Below are positions 9,077 to 17,787 of a stretch of 64,000 nt of DNA, in pieces. Positions within the stretch are counted from its first letter, which is position 1. Every line of letters begins with the position of its first letter. Source of the stretch: Hymenobacter sp. BRD128 (GTDB lineage: Bacteria > Bacteroidota > Bacteroidia > Cytophagales > Hymenobacteraceae); the NCBI RefSeq assembly GCF_013256625.1, contig NZ_CP053908.1, positions 2,046,001-2,110,000 on the forward strand. Reading direction: 5' to 3'. The translations under genes and the position numbers were made by a program. The notes under the pieces are model-generated. The model saw nothing but the letters and a program-made list of their open reading frames with translations. It ran no database searches and was not told the DNA's origin.

Positions 9077-10264
9077 TTGAGCGTGGAAAATCCTCCAACC
9101 CATCCGCTGCCCTATGGCCGCCAGCACATTACCGATGCCGACGTGGCGGCGGTAGTAGCCACGCTGCGCGCCGATTTTCTAACCCAGGGCCCGCGCGTGG
9201 CTGAGTTTGAGGCACAGTTTGCCGCCTATGTGGGGGCTAGCCACGCCGTGGCGGTGAGCAACGGCACGGCCGCCCTGCATCTGTGCGCGCTGGCCTTGGG
9301 CGTGCAGCCGGGCCAGCGGGTTATCACCACGCCCATCACGTTTGCGGCTTCGGCCAACTGCGTGCGCTACTGCGGCGGCGAAGTACACTTTGCTGATATC
9401 GACCCCGCAACGGGGCTGCTCGATTTAGTCAAAGTCAGGGAACTGCTCGAAGCCCATCCGAAAGGCTATTTCACGGGGCTGATTCCAGTTGATTTTGCCG
9501 GGCTGGCCGTCAATCTGGAAGAAGCCCGCGCGCTGGCCGACGAGTTTGGTCTCTGGATAATCGAGGATGCCTGCCACGCGCCGGGCGGCTATTTTGTGGA
9601 TAAGCAAGGCGAAAAGCGTTTTTGCGGCAGTGGGCAGCTGGCGGAGCTGGCTATTTTCAGCTTTCACCCCGTCAAGCACATTGCCACCGGCGAGGGCGGC
9701 ATGATAACCACCAACGACGAAGTACTGGCCCGCCACCTGCGCCGCCTGCGCACCCACGGCATCGAGCGCGAAGCCACCGGCCTGCTGCGCCAGGACGAGG
9801 GCGGCTGGTACATGGAAATGCAGGAGCTAGGCTACAACTACCGCATCTCCGACATTCTGTGCGCGCTGGGCAGCAGCCAGCTGGCTAGGGCCGATGAGGG
9901 CCTGGCCCGCCGCCGCCAGCTGGCGGCGCAGTACGATGATGCTTTTGCCACTACGCCGGGCGTGACGGTGCTAGCCCCCGGCCGGCTGGGTCACGCCTAT
10001 CACTTGTACGTCATTCAGGTAGCCAATCGGCGGGGGCTGTACGAATTTTTGCGCACCAAAAACATTCTGGCGCAGGTTCATTACGTACCCGTGCACCGGA
10101 TGCCTTATTACGAAAAGCTGGGCTGGCAGGCCGGCGACTTTCCGGCCGCCGAGGCCTATTACGCCCGCTGCCTGAGCCTGCCCCTCTACCCCACCCTCAC
10201 CGATGCCGAGCAGGCCTACGTAGTGGGCTGCGTGCGGGAGTTCTTAACCCAGCCGGCCGCGTGA
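9077..10264 (+). CDS. pseC: PLP aminotransferase PseC
   Basis: Second step: it transfers an amino group to C4 of the PseB product. The DegT/DnrJ/EryC1 family protein is 395 residues, with GTAALHLCALALGV, VDFAGLAV, the acidic EDACHAPGG and the PLP lysine in FSFHPVKHIATGEGGM (about K200). The gene opens with TTG at 9077; GTG 9083 (VENPPTHPLPYGRQHI) is an equally possible start. Its stop overlaps the next gene's GTG by 4 bases (GTGA), which suggests translational coupling. Confidence 0.94.
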   Translation: MSVENPPTHPLPYGRQHITDADVAAVVATLRADFLTQGPRVAEFEAQFAAYVGASHAVAVSNGTAALHLCALALGVQPGQRVITTPITFAASANCVRYCGGEVHFADIDPATGLLDLVKVRELLEAHPKGYFTGLIPVDFAGLAVNLEEARALADEFGLWIIEDACHAPGGYFVDKQGEKRFCGSGQLAELAIFSFHPVKHIATGEGGMITTNDEVLARHLRRLRTHGIEREATGLLRQDEGGWYMEMQELGYNYRISDILCALGSSQLARADEGLARRRQLAAQYDDAFATTPGVTVLAPGRLGHAYHLYVIQVANRRGLYEFLRTKNILAQVHYVPVHRMPYYEKLGWQAGDFPAAEAYYARCLSLPLYPTLTDAEQAYVVGCVREFLTQPAA

Positions 10265-11169
10265 GCGCCGCTCACTCGCAGCCGGCCGCTTCGCCGGCCT
10301 TTAGCCAGCGCTTGGCATTGGGCACCGCACAATTTGGGCTAGCCTACGGCCTGAACAACGAGGCCGGCCAGCCCAGCCTGGCGGCCACGGCCGAGGTGCT
10401 GGCCGCGGCCCAGGCGGCCGGCCTCACGCTGCTCGACACGGCCGCCGCCTACGGCAACAGCGAGGCCCGGCTAGGCGAGCTAGTGGGCGGCAACCCGGCT
10501 TTCGAGCTGATAACCAAGCTGCCCGCCGGCCCGGCGGCGCAGGTGGCCCAGCACCTGGCCGAGGCGCTGGCCCGCCTGCGCCGCCCGCAGCTCTACGGGG
10601 TGCTGTTTCACGCCTTCGGGCCGCTGCAGGCCCAGCCCGATGCCTGGCGGGCGCTGCAAGCGGCGCGGGCGGCCGGGCAGGTGGCGCGCATTGGCGCGTC
10701 GCTCTATCATCCGCACGAGGCCGAGTGGCTGCTAGCCCAAGGCTGGGACCTGGACCTGGTGCAAGTACCCTACAACGTACTCGACCAGCGTTTTGCGGCG
10801 GTGCTGCCCCGGCTGGCGGCGCGCGGCGTGGAGGTGCACGTGCGCTCGGCCTTCTTACAAGGCCTGCTGCTACGCGAGCCCGCTAGCCTGCCTACGTTTT
10901 TTCAGCCGCTAGCCCCCAAAATCAAGCAGCTTCGCAACTTAACCGATGAGGCGGGCGTGCCGCTGCCGGCCGCGCTGCTACTGTTTGCGGCCTATGCGCC
11001 GGGCGTAGCAGGGGCAGTTATTGGCGTCGATTCAGTGGCCAATCTGCACGAAAACCTGGGTGCCGCCAGCTTTCTGGCTGCCGCCGAGAGCCTACGCCCG
11101 GCCCTGACCACGCTGGCCGAACCTACCGATACCTTTATTCTTCCCTACGCATGGCCGCCGCGCCCCTGA
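10261..11169 (+). CDS. Aldo/keto reductase inside the pse operon
   Basis: An NADPH-dependent oxidoreductase-type protein of 302 residues. The AKR tetrad is visible: D and Y in LLDTAAAYGNSE, K in ELITKLPAG, and H in GVLFHAFGP. The substrate is not known. Its place between pseC and the cytidylyltransferase, overlapping both neighbours (4 bases with pseC, 19 with the SDR), points to a sugar-modifying step in the same pathway. AKRs of this type occur in nonulosonic acid and spore-coat sugar clusters, but they are not part of the core six-step Pse pathway. Confidence 0.88.
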   Translation: MSAAHSQPAASPAFSQRLALGTAQFGLAYGLNNEAGQPSLAATAEVLAAAQAAGLTLLDTAAAYGNSEARLGELVGGNPAFELITKLPAGPAAQVAQHLAEALARLRRPQLYGVLFHAFGPLQAQPDAWRALQAARAAGQVARIGASLYHPHEAEWLLAQGWDLDLVQVPYNVLDQRFAAVLPRLAARGVEVHVRSAFLQGLLLREPASLPTFFQPLAPKIKQLRNLTDEAGVPLPAALLLFAAYAPGVAGAVIGVDSVANLHENLGAASFLAAAESLRPALTTLAEPTDTFILPYAWPPRP

Positions 11170-11957
11170 CCGACGCTTTTTACCGCACCCTTTTCAACCT
11201 TTCCGGCCAGACCGTGCTGCTTACCGGCGGCTATGGGCACCTGGGCCAGGCTATCGCGGCGGGCCTGCTAGCCCACGGCGCCAGGGTGGTAGTACTGGGC
11301 CGCAGCCTGGAAAAATTCACCAAGATATTTGCTGAAAAACCTGATAACCTGCATTTTATTTTCTGCGACGTAGCTGAAACGGCTTCGGTGCAGGCGGCCT
11401 TTCGCCAGAGCTTCGACCTTTATGGGCCGCCCGGGGTGCTCATCAACAACGCTTTCTACAGCCGGGGCCAGCAGCCCGACGCACTGCCCGATGCCGACTT
11501 CGCGCTCGGCCTCGACGGCTCGGTAGGCACGGCCTACCGCTGCCTGCGCGAGGTGCTGCCCTACCTGCGGGCGGCGGGTGGCGGCAAAATCATTAACGTG
11601 GCCTCAATGTATGGCGTAGTAGCACCCGATTTTGGTGCCTATGCCGAAGCACCGCAGTTTCTCAATCCGCCGCACTACGGCGCCGGCAAGGCCGCCATGA
11701 TTCAGCTAACCAAGTACTTCGCTTCGTACTTAGGCCCGGAAAATATTCAAGTAAACTGCGTGTCGCCGGGTGCTTTTCCCTCCGATAAAGTGCGCGAGCA
11801 CGCCGGCTTTGAGGTTGAGCTGCGGCGGCGCATTCCGCTGGGCCGCGTGGGCGAGCCGCAGGACCTGGCGGGTGCGTTTGTATTCCTCAGTTCGGCCGCC
11901 TCAAATTTCGTAACCGGCCACAACCTCATAGTGGATGGCGGCTGGACCATTCGCTAA
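11151..11957 (+). CDS. SDR-family oxidoreductase inside the pse operon
   Basis: A classical short-chain dehydrogenase of 268 residues. It has the cofactor loop TGGYGHLGQAIA, the NNAFYS motif (NNAG position), the catalytic Ser in NVASMYG, the YGAGKAA Tyr/Lys pair, and the C-terminal FLSSAASNFVTGHNLIVDGGW. It overlaps the AKR gene by 19 bases, so the two are probably translated together. Substrate unknown. A redox pair (AKR plus SDR) could change the stereochemistry or substitution of the nonulosonic acid; that is inference from position only. Confidence 0.88.
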   Translation: MAAAPLTDAFYRTLFNLSGQTVLLTGGYGHLGQAIAAGLLAHGARVVVLGRSLEKFTKIFAEKPDNLHFIFCDVAETASVQAAFRQSFDLYGPPGVLINNAFYSRGQQPDALPDADFALGLDGSVGTAYRCLREVLPYLRAAGGGKIINVASMYGVVAPDFGAYAEAPQFLNPPHYGAGKAAMIQLTKYFASYLGPENIQVNCVSPGAFPSDKVREHAGFEVELRRRIPLGRVGEPQDLAGAFVFLSSAASNFVTGHNLIVDGGWTIR

Positions 11958-11971
11958 GTATCTTCTACCCA

Positions 11972-12724
11972 ATGGTTTCTGCACCTGCGCGCGTAGTGGC
12001 GCTTATTCAGGCCCGGCTAGGGTCGTCGCGCCTGCCGGGCAAGTCGCGCCTGCCGCTGCCACTCGGCGCGACAGGCGACGAGCATACCTTGCTGGGCCAC
12101 GTAGTGCGCCGGGCGCAGCGGGCCAGGTTGGTTAATGAAGTGCTATTGGCCACCTCTACGCAGGCCCCCGACAGTGAGCTAGCCGCGCTAGCCAGCCGGC
12201 TGGGCATCAGCGCTTTTCGGGGCGATGAGCACGACGTACTGGGCCGTTTTGCCGGGGCGCTTGCCCAGGCCGGGCCCGCCGACGTGGTAGTGCGCCTCAC
12301 GGCCGACAATCCGGCCCTCGACCCGGTCTTTCTGGATGCGGCAGTGGCTCACCACCTAGCCACCGGGGCCGACTACACCCACACTACGGGCCTGCCGCTG
12401 GGTACCAATCTGGAAATTATCAGTGCCGAAGCGTTGCGCCGGGCCCACGCCGAAGCTACCCAGCCTGACGAGCGCGAGCACGTGACGCCCTACCTGCGCC
12501 GCCACCCCGCGCTGTTTCGGCTCGAAGCGCTACCGCTGGCCGTGGAGCCCGCCGTGGCTGCCCTGCGCCTCACCATCGACTACCCGAGCGACTACGCCCT
12601 GCTGAGCTTGTTATTCAGCACGCTAGGCCCCGATTTTTCGCTAACCGACCCGGCTGGGCTGCCCACACTGCTGGCCAGCCACCCGTGGCTGGCCGCCATT
12701 AACGGCGCCAACGTGCAGCGCTAG
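11972..12724 (+). CDS. SpsF-type cytidylyltransferase (probable CMP-nonulosonate synthetase)
   Basis: A nucleotidyltransferase of 250 residues with the signature ALIQARLGSSRLPGKSRLPL and DVVVRLTADNPALDP, as in SpsF/NeuA-like enzymes. In this locus it most likely activates pseudaminic acid (or a variant) with CMP, the PseF role, for which there is no other candidate in the window. It is more SpsF-like than canonical PseF. Its stop codon overlaps the end of the convergent T9SS gene by 4 bases. Confidence 0.85.
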   Translation: MVSAPARVVALIQARLGSSRLPGKSRLPLPLGATGDEHTLLGHVVRRAQRARLVNEVLLATSTQAPDSELAALASRLGISAFRGDEHDVLGRFAGALAQAGPADVVVRLTADNPALDPVFLDAAVAHHLATGADYTHTTGLPLGTNLEIISAEALRRAHAEATQPDEREHVTPYLRRHPALFRLEALPLAVEPAVAALRLTIDYPSDYALLSLLFSTLGPDFSLTDPAGLPTLLASHPWLAAINGANVQR

Positions 12725-15021
12725 CTACCGCGCTGCACCTCAACCCAGCCCCGGTAGCGCTCGCCGGTAGCCTCGTTGCTAAGCAAATAGTAGTACATGC
12801 CGCCGGCCTGCCCGGTAGCGTTCCAGCCATTGTCGTAGCGTGCCTGGTCGTATACCTGCCTACCCCAACGGTCAAATACGCTCAGGTGCCAGTCGCTGGG
12901 CGTGAGGCCTTTGAGGGTGAAGAACTCGTTCTGCGCGTCGCCGTTGGGCGTGATGATGTTGGGGATAATAATAGGACAGCTAGCGGCGGTGGCTACCCGC
13001 GTGGCGCTGGTCGGGCAGCTGGTAGCGGTGGCCCGCACCTGCACCGAGTACTGGCCCGGCCCGTGGGCCAGGTAGGTAGGCGCCGTAGAGCCGTCTTGCC
13101 AGCTATAGAGCGTCCCAGCCGGCTGCGGAGTAGTACGCAGAATCCATACCGCATTGGGGCACACCAGGGTATCGGCGCCCAGGCTTACTACCGGCGGCTG
13201 CCCCAGCTGCACCCGGCTGGAGGCCGTGGCTGTGCAGCCCTGCGGCGTAGTTACGCGCACCGTATAGATACCGCTGGCCTGTGCCAGGTAAGTGGCGCTG
13301 GTGCTGCCATCCTGCCAGCGGTAAGTGCTGCCCGCAAGCTGGGTTCCCGGCCGCAGTAACACAGAAGCCGCGCACACGGCGGTATCAGCTGGCAAACGCG
13401 GCGTGAGCAACGCGTTGAGTATTACCCGTATCGAGTCAGCACTCGTACAGCCGGCCGCCGAGGTTACGGCTACCCGATAGCGGCCACTAGCCCGGGCCAG
13501 GTAAGTGGCACTCGTGCTTCCATCCTGCCAGCGATAGGTACTACCCGCGAGCTGGGCTCCTACGGACAATTGTAATTGAGTACCGCACAGCGTAGTATCG
13601 CGCCCCAAACGCACGGCAGGTAACGGGGCTACCGTCACGGCTTGGGTACTGGTAACAGGTGCGGTCAAACCAGCTATGCTCACCGAAAGCGTCACCTGAT
13701 AGGTGCCGGGGCTTGTGTAGATATGACTTGGCGTAAAGCCCGACCCTGAGTTGGCACTGCCCGAAGCAGGGTCGCCAAAGTTCCAGGTTGCTACTGCGCT
13801 GCTCACGGCGGGCTGCACTGTCCCGGTAAAAGCTACGGCCGAGCCGACACAACTGGCATTGCTGGTGAAGGAGGCAACGTACGTTACGGGAATAGCTCGA
13901 ATACTCTGATAGTTAGGCAAGCCTATCTGGCAGGCGGCGCCGTTTAGATTCACCCCATTGGCCCGAAAGCCGCAGCTAGGCCCCCGCACGTTCGGATTAT
14001 CGATAACTGCCAGGTATGGGCTGTTAAATACCGAAACGTAGAGCTTGCCATCGGGACCGGTTTGAATAGCGCCCGCGTTGTTGGCCGTGGTAGCTATGCG
14101 CACGCCTGAGCTGGCAATGGCGGCTGCCGAGCCAGCCTGCAAGTCATACTGAAATACCCCCAGGCCATCGAGGTTAGTACCGTAGAGCAGGTGATTATCA
14201 GGCGAAAACTGTACGCCGTAGCTGCGATAAACCGATAAGAGCGGCACGTAATTAGACAGTTGCCCGGTAGCATTATCGAAGTCAAACAGTTCAAAATTCT
14301 GGTCCCGGATGCCTAAAGCAAGCTTCCGGTTGTCGGGCGACACGCGCATGTAGCCCACGGCATTCGCATTGTAGGTGGCCCCGCCGCCGCCGTTGTGCAC
14401 GGCGCCAATAGAAGTCGCTACGGGCGTGGGCTGCAAGCCAGCCGCCGTCAGCAGATAGGCGTAAAATGTGTTGGTTTGCCAGCCGTGCACCAGCACCCAG
14501 GTATCGTGGCCGTTGGCATGGGGCACGGTAGTCAGCTTCTCGGTGAGGCGCACGGACGACACTTGTACCCGGCTCTGAATGGCTTCGCCCAGGCCGCCCT
14601 GGCGCGTCATATCCACTAGGCTGTATTTCAAGCCTCCTGCCAGCAGGTTTTCGGCCGCATCGAGTGAAAATACATAGTATTGCTGGGCATTGGCCTGGCT
14701 CTGCACAATCAGGGTACCTTGTGAGCACGAATTATGGCCACCGAGATTCGTGCCGTTTACCATCACCTGGTGATTGCTGTTCCAGAGGGTTTCGCTATTA
14801 GTATAGAATAACAGCCGGCCCGCCGCATCTGACACCGAAGCGCAGGCCTCATAGGTATTCATGGCACTGCCTCTGACAGCCACGGGCGCGCCCGTGGCAG
14901 GAAAATTTACTGCCGCGTTTGCGCCAAAATACCAGTTGGTGTTTTCCTTCTGGCCGAGGGCCGGTAAGTTTGCCCCCACCAACATCAGCAAGCTCAGAAC
15001 TGAAAGTATTTGTTTTAGCAT
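12721..15021 (-). CDS. T9SS type B cargo protein with PKD and repeat domains
   Basis: A secreted, probably cell-surface protein of 766 residues. It has an N-terminal signal peptide (MLKQILSVLSLLMLVGANL...ALGQ), then a long propeller-like region (VSPDNRKLALGIRD, FSPDNHLLYGTN). A PKD domain follows (ATWNFGDPASGSANS...HIYTSPGTYQVTLSV), then three Ig-like repeats with the core STYRWQDGSTSATYLA. The end is a gliding-motility type sorting domain (IITPNGDAQNEFFTLKGL, VFDRWGRQVYD, GMYYYLLS), so export by the type IX system as type B cargo is expected. It lies opposite to the pse genes and splits them. Ligand or partner unknown. Confidence 0.93.
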   Translation of the reverse strand: MLKQILSVLSLLMLVGANLPALGQKENTNWYFGANAAVNFPATGAPVAVRGSAMNTYEACASVSDAAGRLLFYTNSETLWNSNHQVMVNGTNLGGHNSCSQGTLIVQSQANAQQYYVFSLDAAENLLAGGLKYSLVDMTRQGGLGEAIQSRVQVSSVRLTEKLTTVPHANGHDTWVLVHGWQTNTFYAYLLTAAGLQPTPVATSIGAVHNGGGGATYNANAVGYMRVSPDNRKLALGIRDQNFELFDFDNATGQLSNYVPLLSVYRSYGVQFSPDNHLLYGTNLDGLGVFQYDLQAGSAAAIASSGVRIATTANNAGAIQTGPDGKLYVSVFNSPYLAVIDNPNVRGPSCGFRANGVNLNGAACQIGLPNYQSIRAIPVTYVASFTSNASCVGSAVAFTGTVQPAVSSAVATWNFGDPASGSANSGSGFTPSHIYTSPGTYQVTLSVSIAGLTAPVTSTQAVTVAPLPAVRLGRDTTLCGTQLQLSVGAQLAGSTYRWQDGSTSATYLARASGRYRVAVTSAAGCTSADSIRVILNALLTPRLPADTAVCAASVLLRPGTQLAGSTYRWQDGSTSATYLAQASGIYTVRVTTPQGCTATASSRVQLGQPPVVSLGADTLVCPNAVWILRTTPQPAGTLYSWQDGSTAPTYLAHGPGQYSVQVRATATSCPTSATRVATAASCPIIIPNIITPNGDAQNEFFTLKGLTPSDWHLSVFDRWGRQVYDQARYDNGWNATGQAGGMYYYLLSNEATGERYRGWVEVQRGS
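12980..13625 (-). repeat. Three tandem ~70-codon repeats in the T9SS cargo gene
   Basis: Blocks spaced about 213 bases apart share the core reading YRWQDGSTSATYLA (third copy YSWQDGSTAPTYLA). At DNA level the 'catcctgccagcg' segments near 13309 and 13521 are nearly identical, while the third copy is more diverged. They encode Ig-like modules before the sorting domain and could recombine to change copy number. Confidence 0.85.
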
Positions 15022-15043
15022 ATGCTATAAGTAATAGTTCCGT

Positions 15044-15051
15044 CAAAGATA
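15044..15051 (-). promoter_or_regulatory. -7 box for the T9SS cargo gene
   Basis: On the minus strand TATCTTTG fits TAnnTTTG and lies 22 bases upstream of the ATG at 15021. It is in the gap between this gene and the divergent pseG. Confidence 0.6.
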
Positions 15052-15108
15052 AAGCCTAGGTATTGAGCTAGCGATGCGTATTCCCAACCTATTTAAGGTC
15101 TATGGTTA

Positions 15109-16140
15109 ATGACTGACTCCCGCTCCCGGCGCCTGGTTTTTCGAGCCGATGGCAACGCTACTATTGGCCTGGGGCATCTGGTACGCCTGCTGGCGCTGGC
15201 CGATATGCTGCGGGGCCTGGTCCCCGGCCTATTTATAGTGCGTGAGCCCACGGCGGCCGTGACTCAATTGGTTACGGAGGCCGGCTGGGCTATTCATGCC
15301 CTACCCGCCCAGGCTCTATCAGCCGAAGCTGATTGGCTAGCCACCAGCTTTTTATTACCCGGCGACGTGCTTGTACTCGATGGCTATGATTTTACCCTGG
15401 CTTATCAGCAGCGCCTGCGCCAGAGCGGCTGCGGCCTGGCCTACATCGACGACCTGCGAGCCTGGCCGGTGGTGGCCGATGTGCTCATCAACCACTCGCC
15501 GGGCGTGACGCCGGCCGACTACCAGGCCCCGGCTACCGCGCGGCTGTTGCTGGGGCCGGCCTTTTCGCTTCTGCGGCAGCCCTTTATAGCGGGCGCTGCG
15601 CTGCCCCAGGCTAGCGGCGACTTTACCAGTGCTCTGGTGTGCTTTGGCGGGGCCGACCCGCTGGGCCTAACGGCGCGCACCCTAGCGGCGCTACTTACGT
15701 TACCGCAGGTGCAGCGCATTGGGTTGCTAGTGGGGGCCGCGTTTGGGGGCGATGAGGCATTGCAAGTGGCAGCTCGCGCGCAGCCCGAGCGCGAAATCAC
15801 CATCTACCGCAATCTTGGGGCGGCCGAATTAGTGGCCTTGCTGCAGGCGCACGCCGTGGCCGTAGTGCCGGCCAGCACAGTGCTTATTGAGGCGCTGGTA
15901 CTGGGCCGGCCAGCCTTCACCGGCTATTACGCCGACAATCAACAGGCACTAGCTAGCTACGTGCACGCGCACCAACAGGCCTTTTCAGTAGGAAACTTTG
16001 CCGACCTTGCGCCTAGCCAGCTAGCGGTAGCCCTGCGCCAGGGACTAGCTTGGCTAGTTACGCAGCCCCGCCAGCCTTACGTAGCCCAGCTGCGGCCCGA
16101 TTTGTTGCGAGCCGAAATCCAGCATTTACTCGCCCGCTAG
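15109..16140 (+). CDS. pseG: UDP-diacetamido-trideoxy-L-altrose hydrolase PseG
   Basis: Fourth step of the Pse pathway: it removes UDP from the 2,4-diacetamido sugar. A GT-B fold hydrolase of 343 residues. The N-terminus FRADGNATIGLGHLVRLLALAD carries the conserved GLGH His (about H23), and the second half has the nucleotide-binding VCFGGADPLGLT. ATG 15109 gives the expected start. This gene opens the second half of the pse locus, after the inverted T9SS gene, and is followed closely by pseH and pseI. Confidence 0.94.
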   Translation: MTDSRSRRLVFRADGNATIGLGHLVRLLALADMLRGLVPGLFIVREPTAAVTQLVTEAGWAIHALPAQALSAEADWLATSFLLPGDVLVLDGYDFTLAYQQRLRQSGCGLAYIDDLRAWPVVADVLINHSPGVTPADYQAPATARLLLGPAFSLLRQPFIAGAALPQASGDFTSALVCFGGADPLGLTARTLAALLTLPQVQRIGLLVGAAFGGDEALQVAARAQPEREITIYRNLGAAELVALLQAHAVAVVPASTVLIEALVLGRPAFTGYYADNQQALASYVHAHQQAFSVGNFADLAPSQLAVALRQGLAWLVTQPRQPYVAQLRPDLLRAEIQHLLAR

Positions 16141-16161
16141 CCTCCTTTATTTTCATTTTCC

Positions 16162-16704
16162 ATGATTACCGACCTGCTCCGTCCCCTCGGCCCCGACGAT
16201 TTAGAACTGGTGCGTACTTGGCGCAATTCGCCGGCCGTGGCGCAGTATATGTACACCGCCGACCCCATCTCCGCCGAGCAGCAGCAGGCCTGGTACGCCC
16301 GCATCAGCCAAGACCCAACGGTGCAATACTGGCTTATTTACTACCAGGACCGGCCGGTGGGCGTGGCTAACCTCTACGCTATCAGCCAGCGAAACCGCTC
16401 CTGTTATTGGGCTTTTTACCTGGGCGAGGAAAACCTGCACGGCAGCGGCATCGGGGCCAAAGTAGAGCTTGCCGTGCTAGAATACGTGTTTGAAGAGCTG
16501 AAGCTCAATAAATTGGCTTGTGAGGTTTTCGTGACCAACGAGAAGGTGGTGGCCATGCACGAGAAATTCGGCTTTCGGCGCGAGGCTTATTTCCGCCAGC
16601 ATATTTACAAAGACAAGCAGTTTATCGATGTAGTGGGGCTAGCCATGCTGCGGCGCGAGTGGCAGCAGGTGCGCGATTCACTGCGCCCCCGCCCGCGTGG
16701 CTAG
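16162..16704 (+). CDS. pseH: N-acetyltransferase PseH
   Basis: A GNAT-fold enzyme of 180 residues that acetylates the 4-amino group of the PseC product. The opening LLRPLGPDDLELVRTWRNSPAV is typical of PseH/RimJ-type GNATs, with GSGIGAKVELAVLEYVF in the acetyl-CoA binding region and NEKVVAMHEKFGFRREAYFRQ near the end. It lies between pseG and pseI with 15-21 base gaps, which supports the specific assignment. Confidence 0.92.
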   Translation: MITDLLRPLGPDDLELVRTWRNSPAVAQYMYTADPISAEQQQAWYARISQDPTVQYWLIYYQDRPVGVANLYAISQRNRSCYWAFYLGEENLHGSGIGAKVELAVLEYVFEELKLNKLACEVFVTNEKVVAMHEKFGFRREAYFRQHIYKDKQFIDVVGLAMLRREWQQVRDSLRPRPRG

Positions 16705-16719
16705 CCCTAACTTTACGGT

Positions 16720-17787
16720 ATGCTTACGTTTTCCATCGGCGGCCGGCCCGTCGGTCCCGACTGCCTCCCGTTTATCATTGCCGAGATGTCGGGCAATCAC
16801 AACCAGAGCCTCGACCGGGCGCTAGCCCTCGTGGATGCTGCCGCCCAGGCTGGTGTGCACGCCCTCAAGCTCCAGACCTACACCGCCGACACCATCAGCA
16901 TGGATACCGGCTTCGTGATTCGCGAAGAAGGCCAGTCGCTATGGGAAGGCAAAGACTTATATCAGCTTTATAAAGAGGCCTATACACCCTGGGAGTGGCA
17001 CGCCCCCATCTTCGAGCGGGCGCGCAAGCACGGCTTGCTCGCCTTCAGTTCGCCATTTGACGAAACGGCGGTAGACTTTCTGGAAAGCCTCGACGTACCA
17101 GCCTATAAAATTGCCTCGTTTGAGAATGCGCACTGGCCGCTGTTGCGCCGCGTGGCGGCCACCGGCAAGCCCGTGATAGTGAGCACCGGCGCCGCTACGC
17201 TCAGCGAAATCGACGAAGCCGTGCGTGTACTGCGCGCGGCCGGCTGCCGCGAGTTGGTGTTGCTTAAGTGCACCAGTACTTACCCAGCCTCGCCAGCTAC
17301 TACCAATCTGCGCACTATTCCGGTGCTGGCCAGCGCTTTTGACTGCCCGGTGGGCCTCAGCGACCACACGATGGGCGTGGGCGCCAGCGTGGCGGCCGTA
17401 GCATTGGGAGCGTGCGTTATTGAGAAGCATTTTACGCTGCGCCGCGCCGACGGCGGCGTCGATTCAGCTTTTTCGCTAGAGCCCGAAGAATTAAAGCTAT
17501 TGGTTGAAGAAACTATCCGCGCCCACCAGGCACTGGGCACTGTCCAGCTGTGCGTGCAGGCTAGCGAGGAGAAAAGCCGCGTTTTTAAGCGCAGCATTTA
17601 CGTAGCGAAACCCGTGGCTGCTGGCGAGGAGTTAACCAGTGAAAATCTACGCATCATCCGCCCCGGCGACGGCCTGCTACCCCGCCATTGGGACGTGGTG
17701 CTGGGCCGCCGGGCTAGCCGGGCCTTGCAGCCGGGCACGCCCCTTACCTGGGATGCCCTGCTGGGCGAACCGGTAAGCCAGCCGTGA
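16720..17787 (+). CDS. pseI: Pseudaminic acid synthase PseI
   Basis: A NeuB-family synthase that condenses phosphoenolpyruvate with the 6-deoxy sugar to form pseudaminic acid. The protein is 355 residues. The TIM barrel opens with PFIIAEMSGNHNQSLDRALA and ALKLQTYTADT, with KIASFE, LLKCTSTYPA and GLSDHTMG along the barrel. The C-terminal SAF antifreeze-like domain begins near KRSIYVAKPVAAGEEL. Its stop overlaps the next gene's start by 4 bases. Confidence 0.95.
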   Translation: MLTFSIGGRPVGPDCLPFIIAEMSGNHNQSLDRALALVDAAAQAGVHALKLQTYTADTISMDTGFVIREEGQSLWEGKDLYQLYKEAYTPWEWHAPIFERARKHGLLAFSSPFDETAVDFLESLDVPAYKIASFENAHWPLLRRVAATGKPVIVSTGAATLSEIDEAVRVLRAAGCRELVLLKCTSTYPASPATTNLRTIPVLASAFDCPVGLSDHTMGVGASVAAVALGACVIEKHFTLRRADGGVDSAFSLEPEELKLLVEETIRAHQALGTVQLCVQASEEKSRVFKRSIYVAKPVAAGEELTSENLRIIRPGDGLLPRHWDVVLGRRASRALQPGTPLTWDALLGEPVSQP

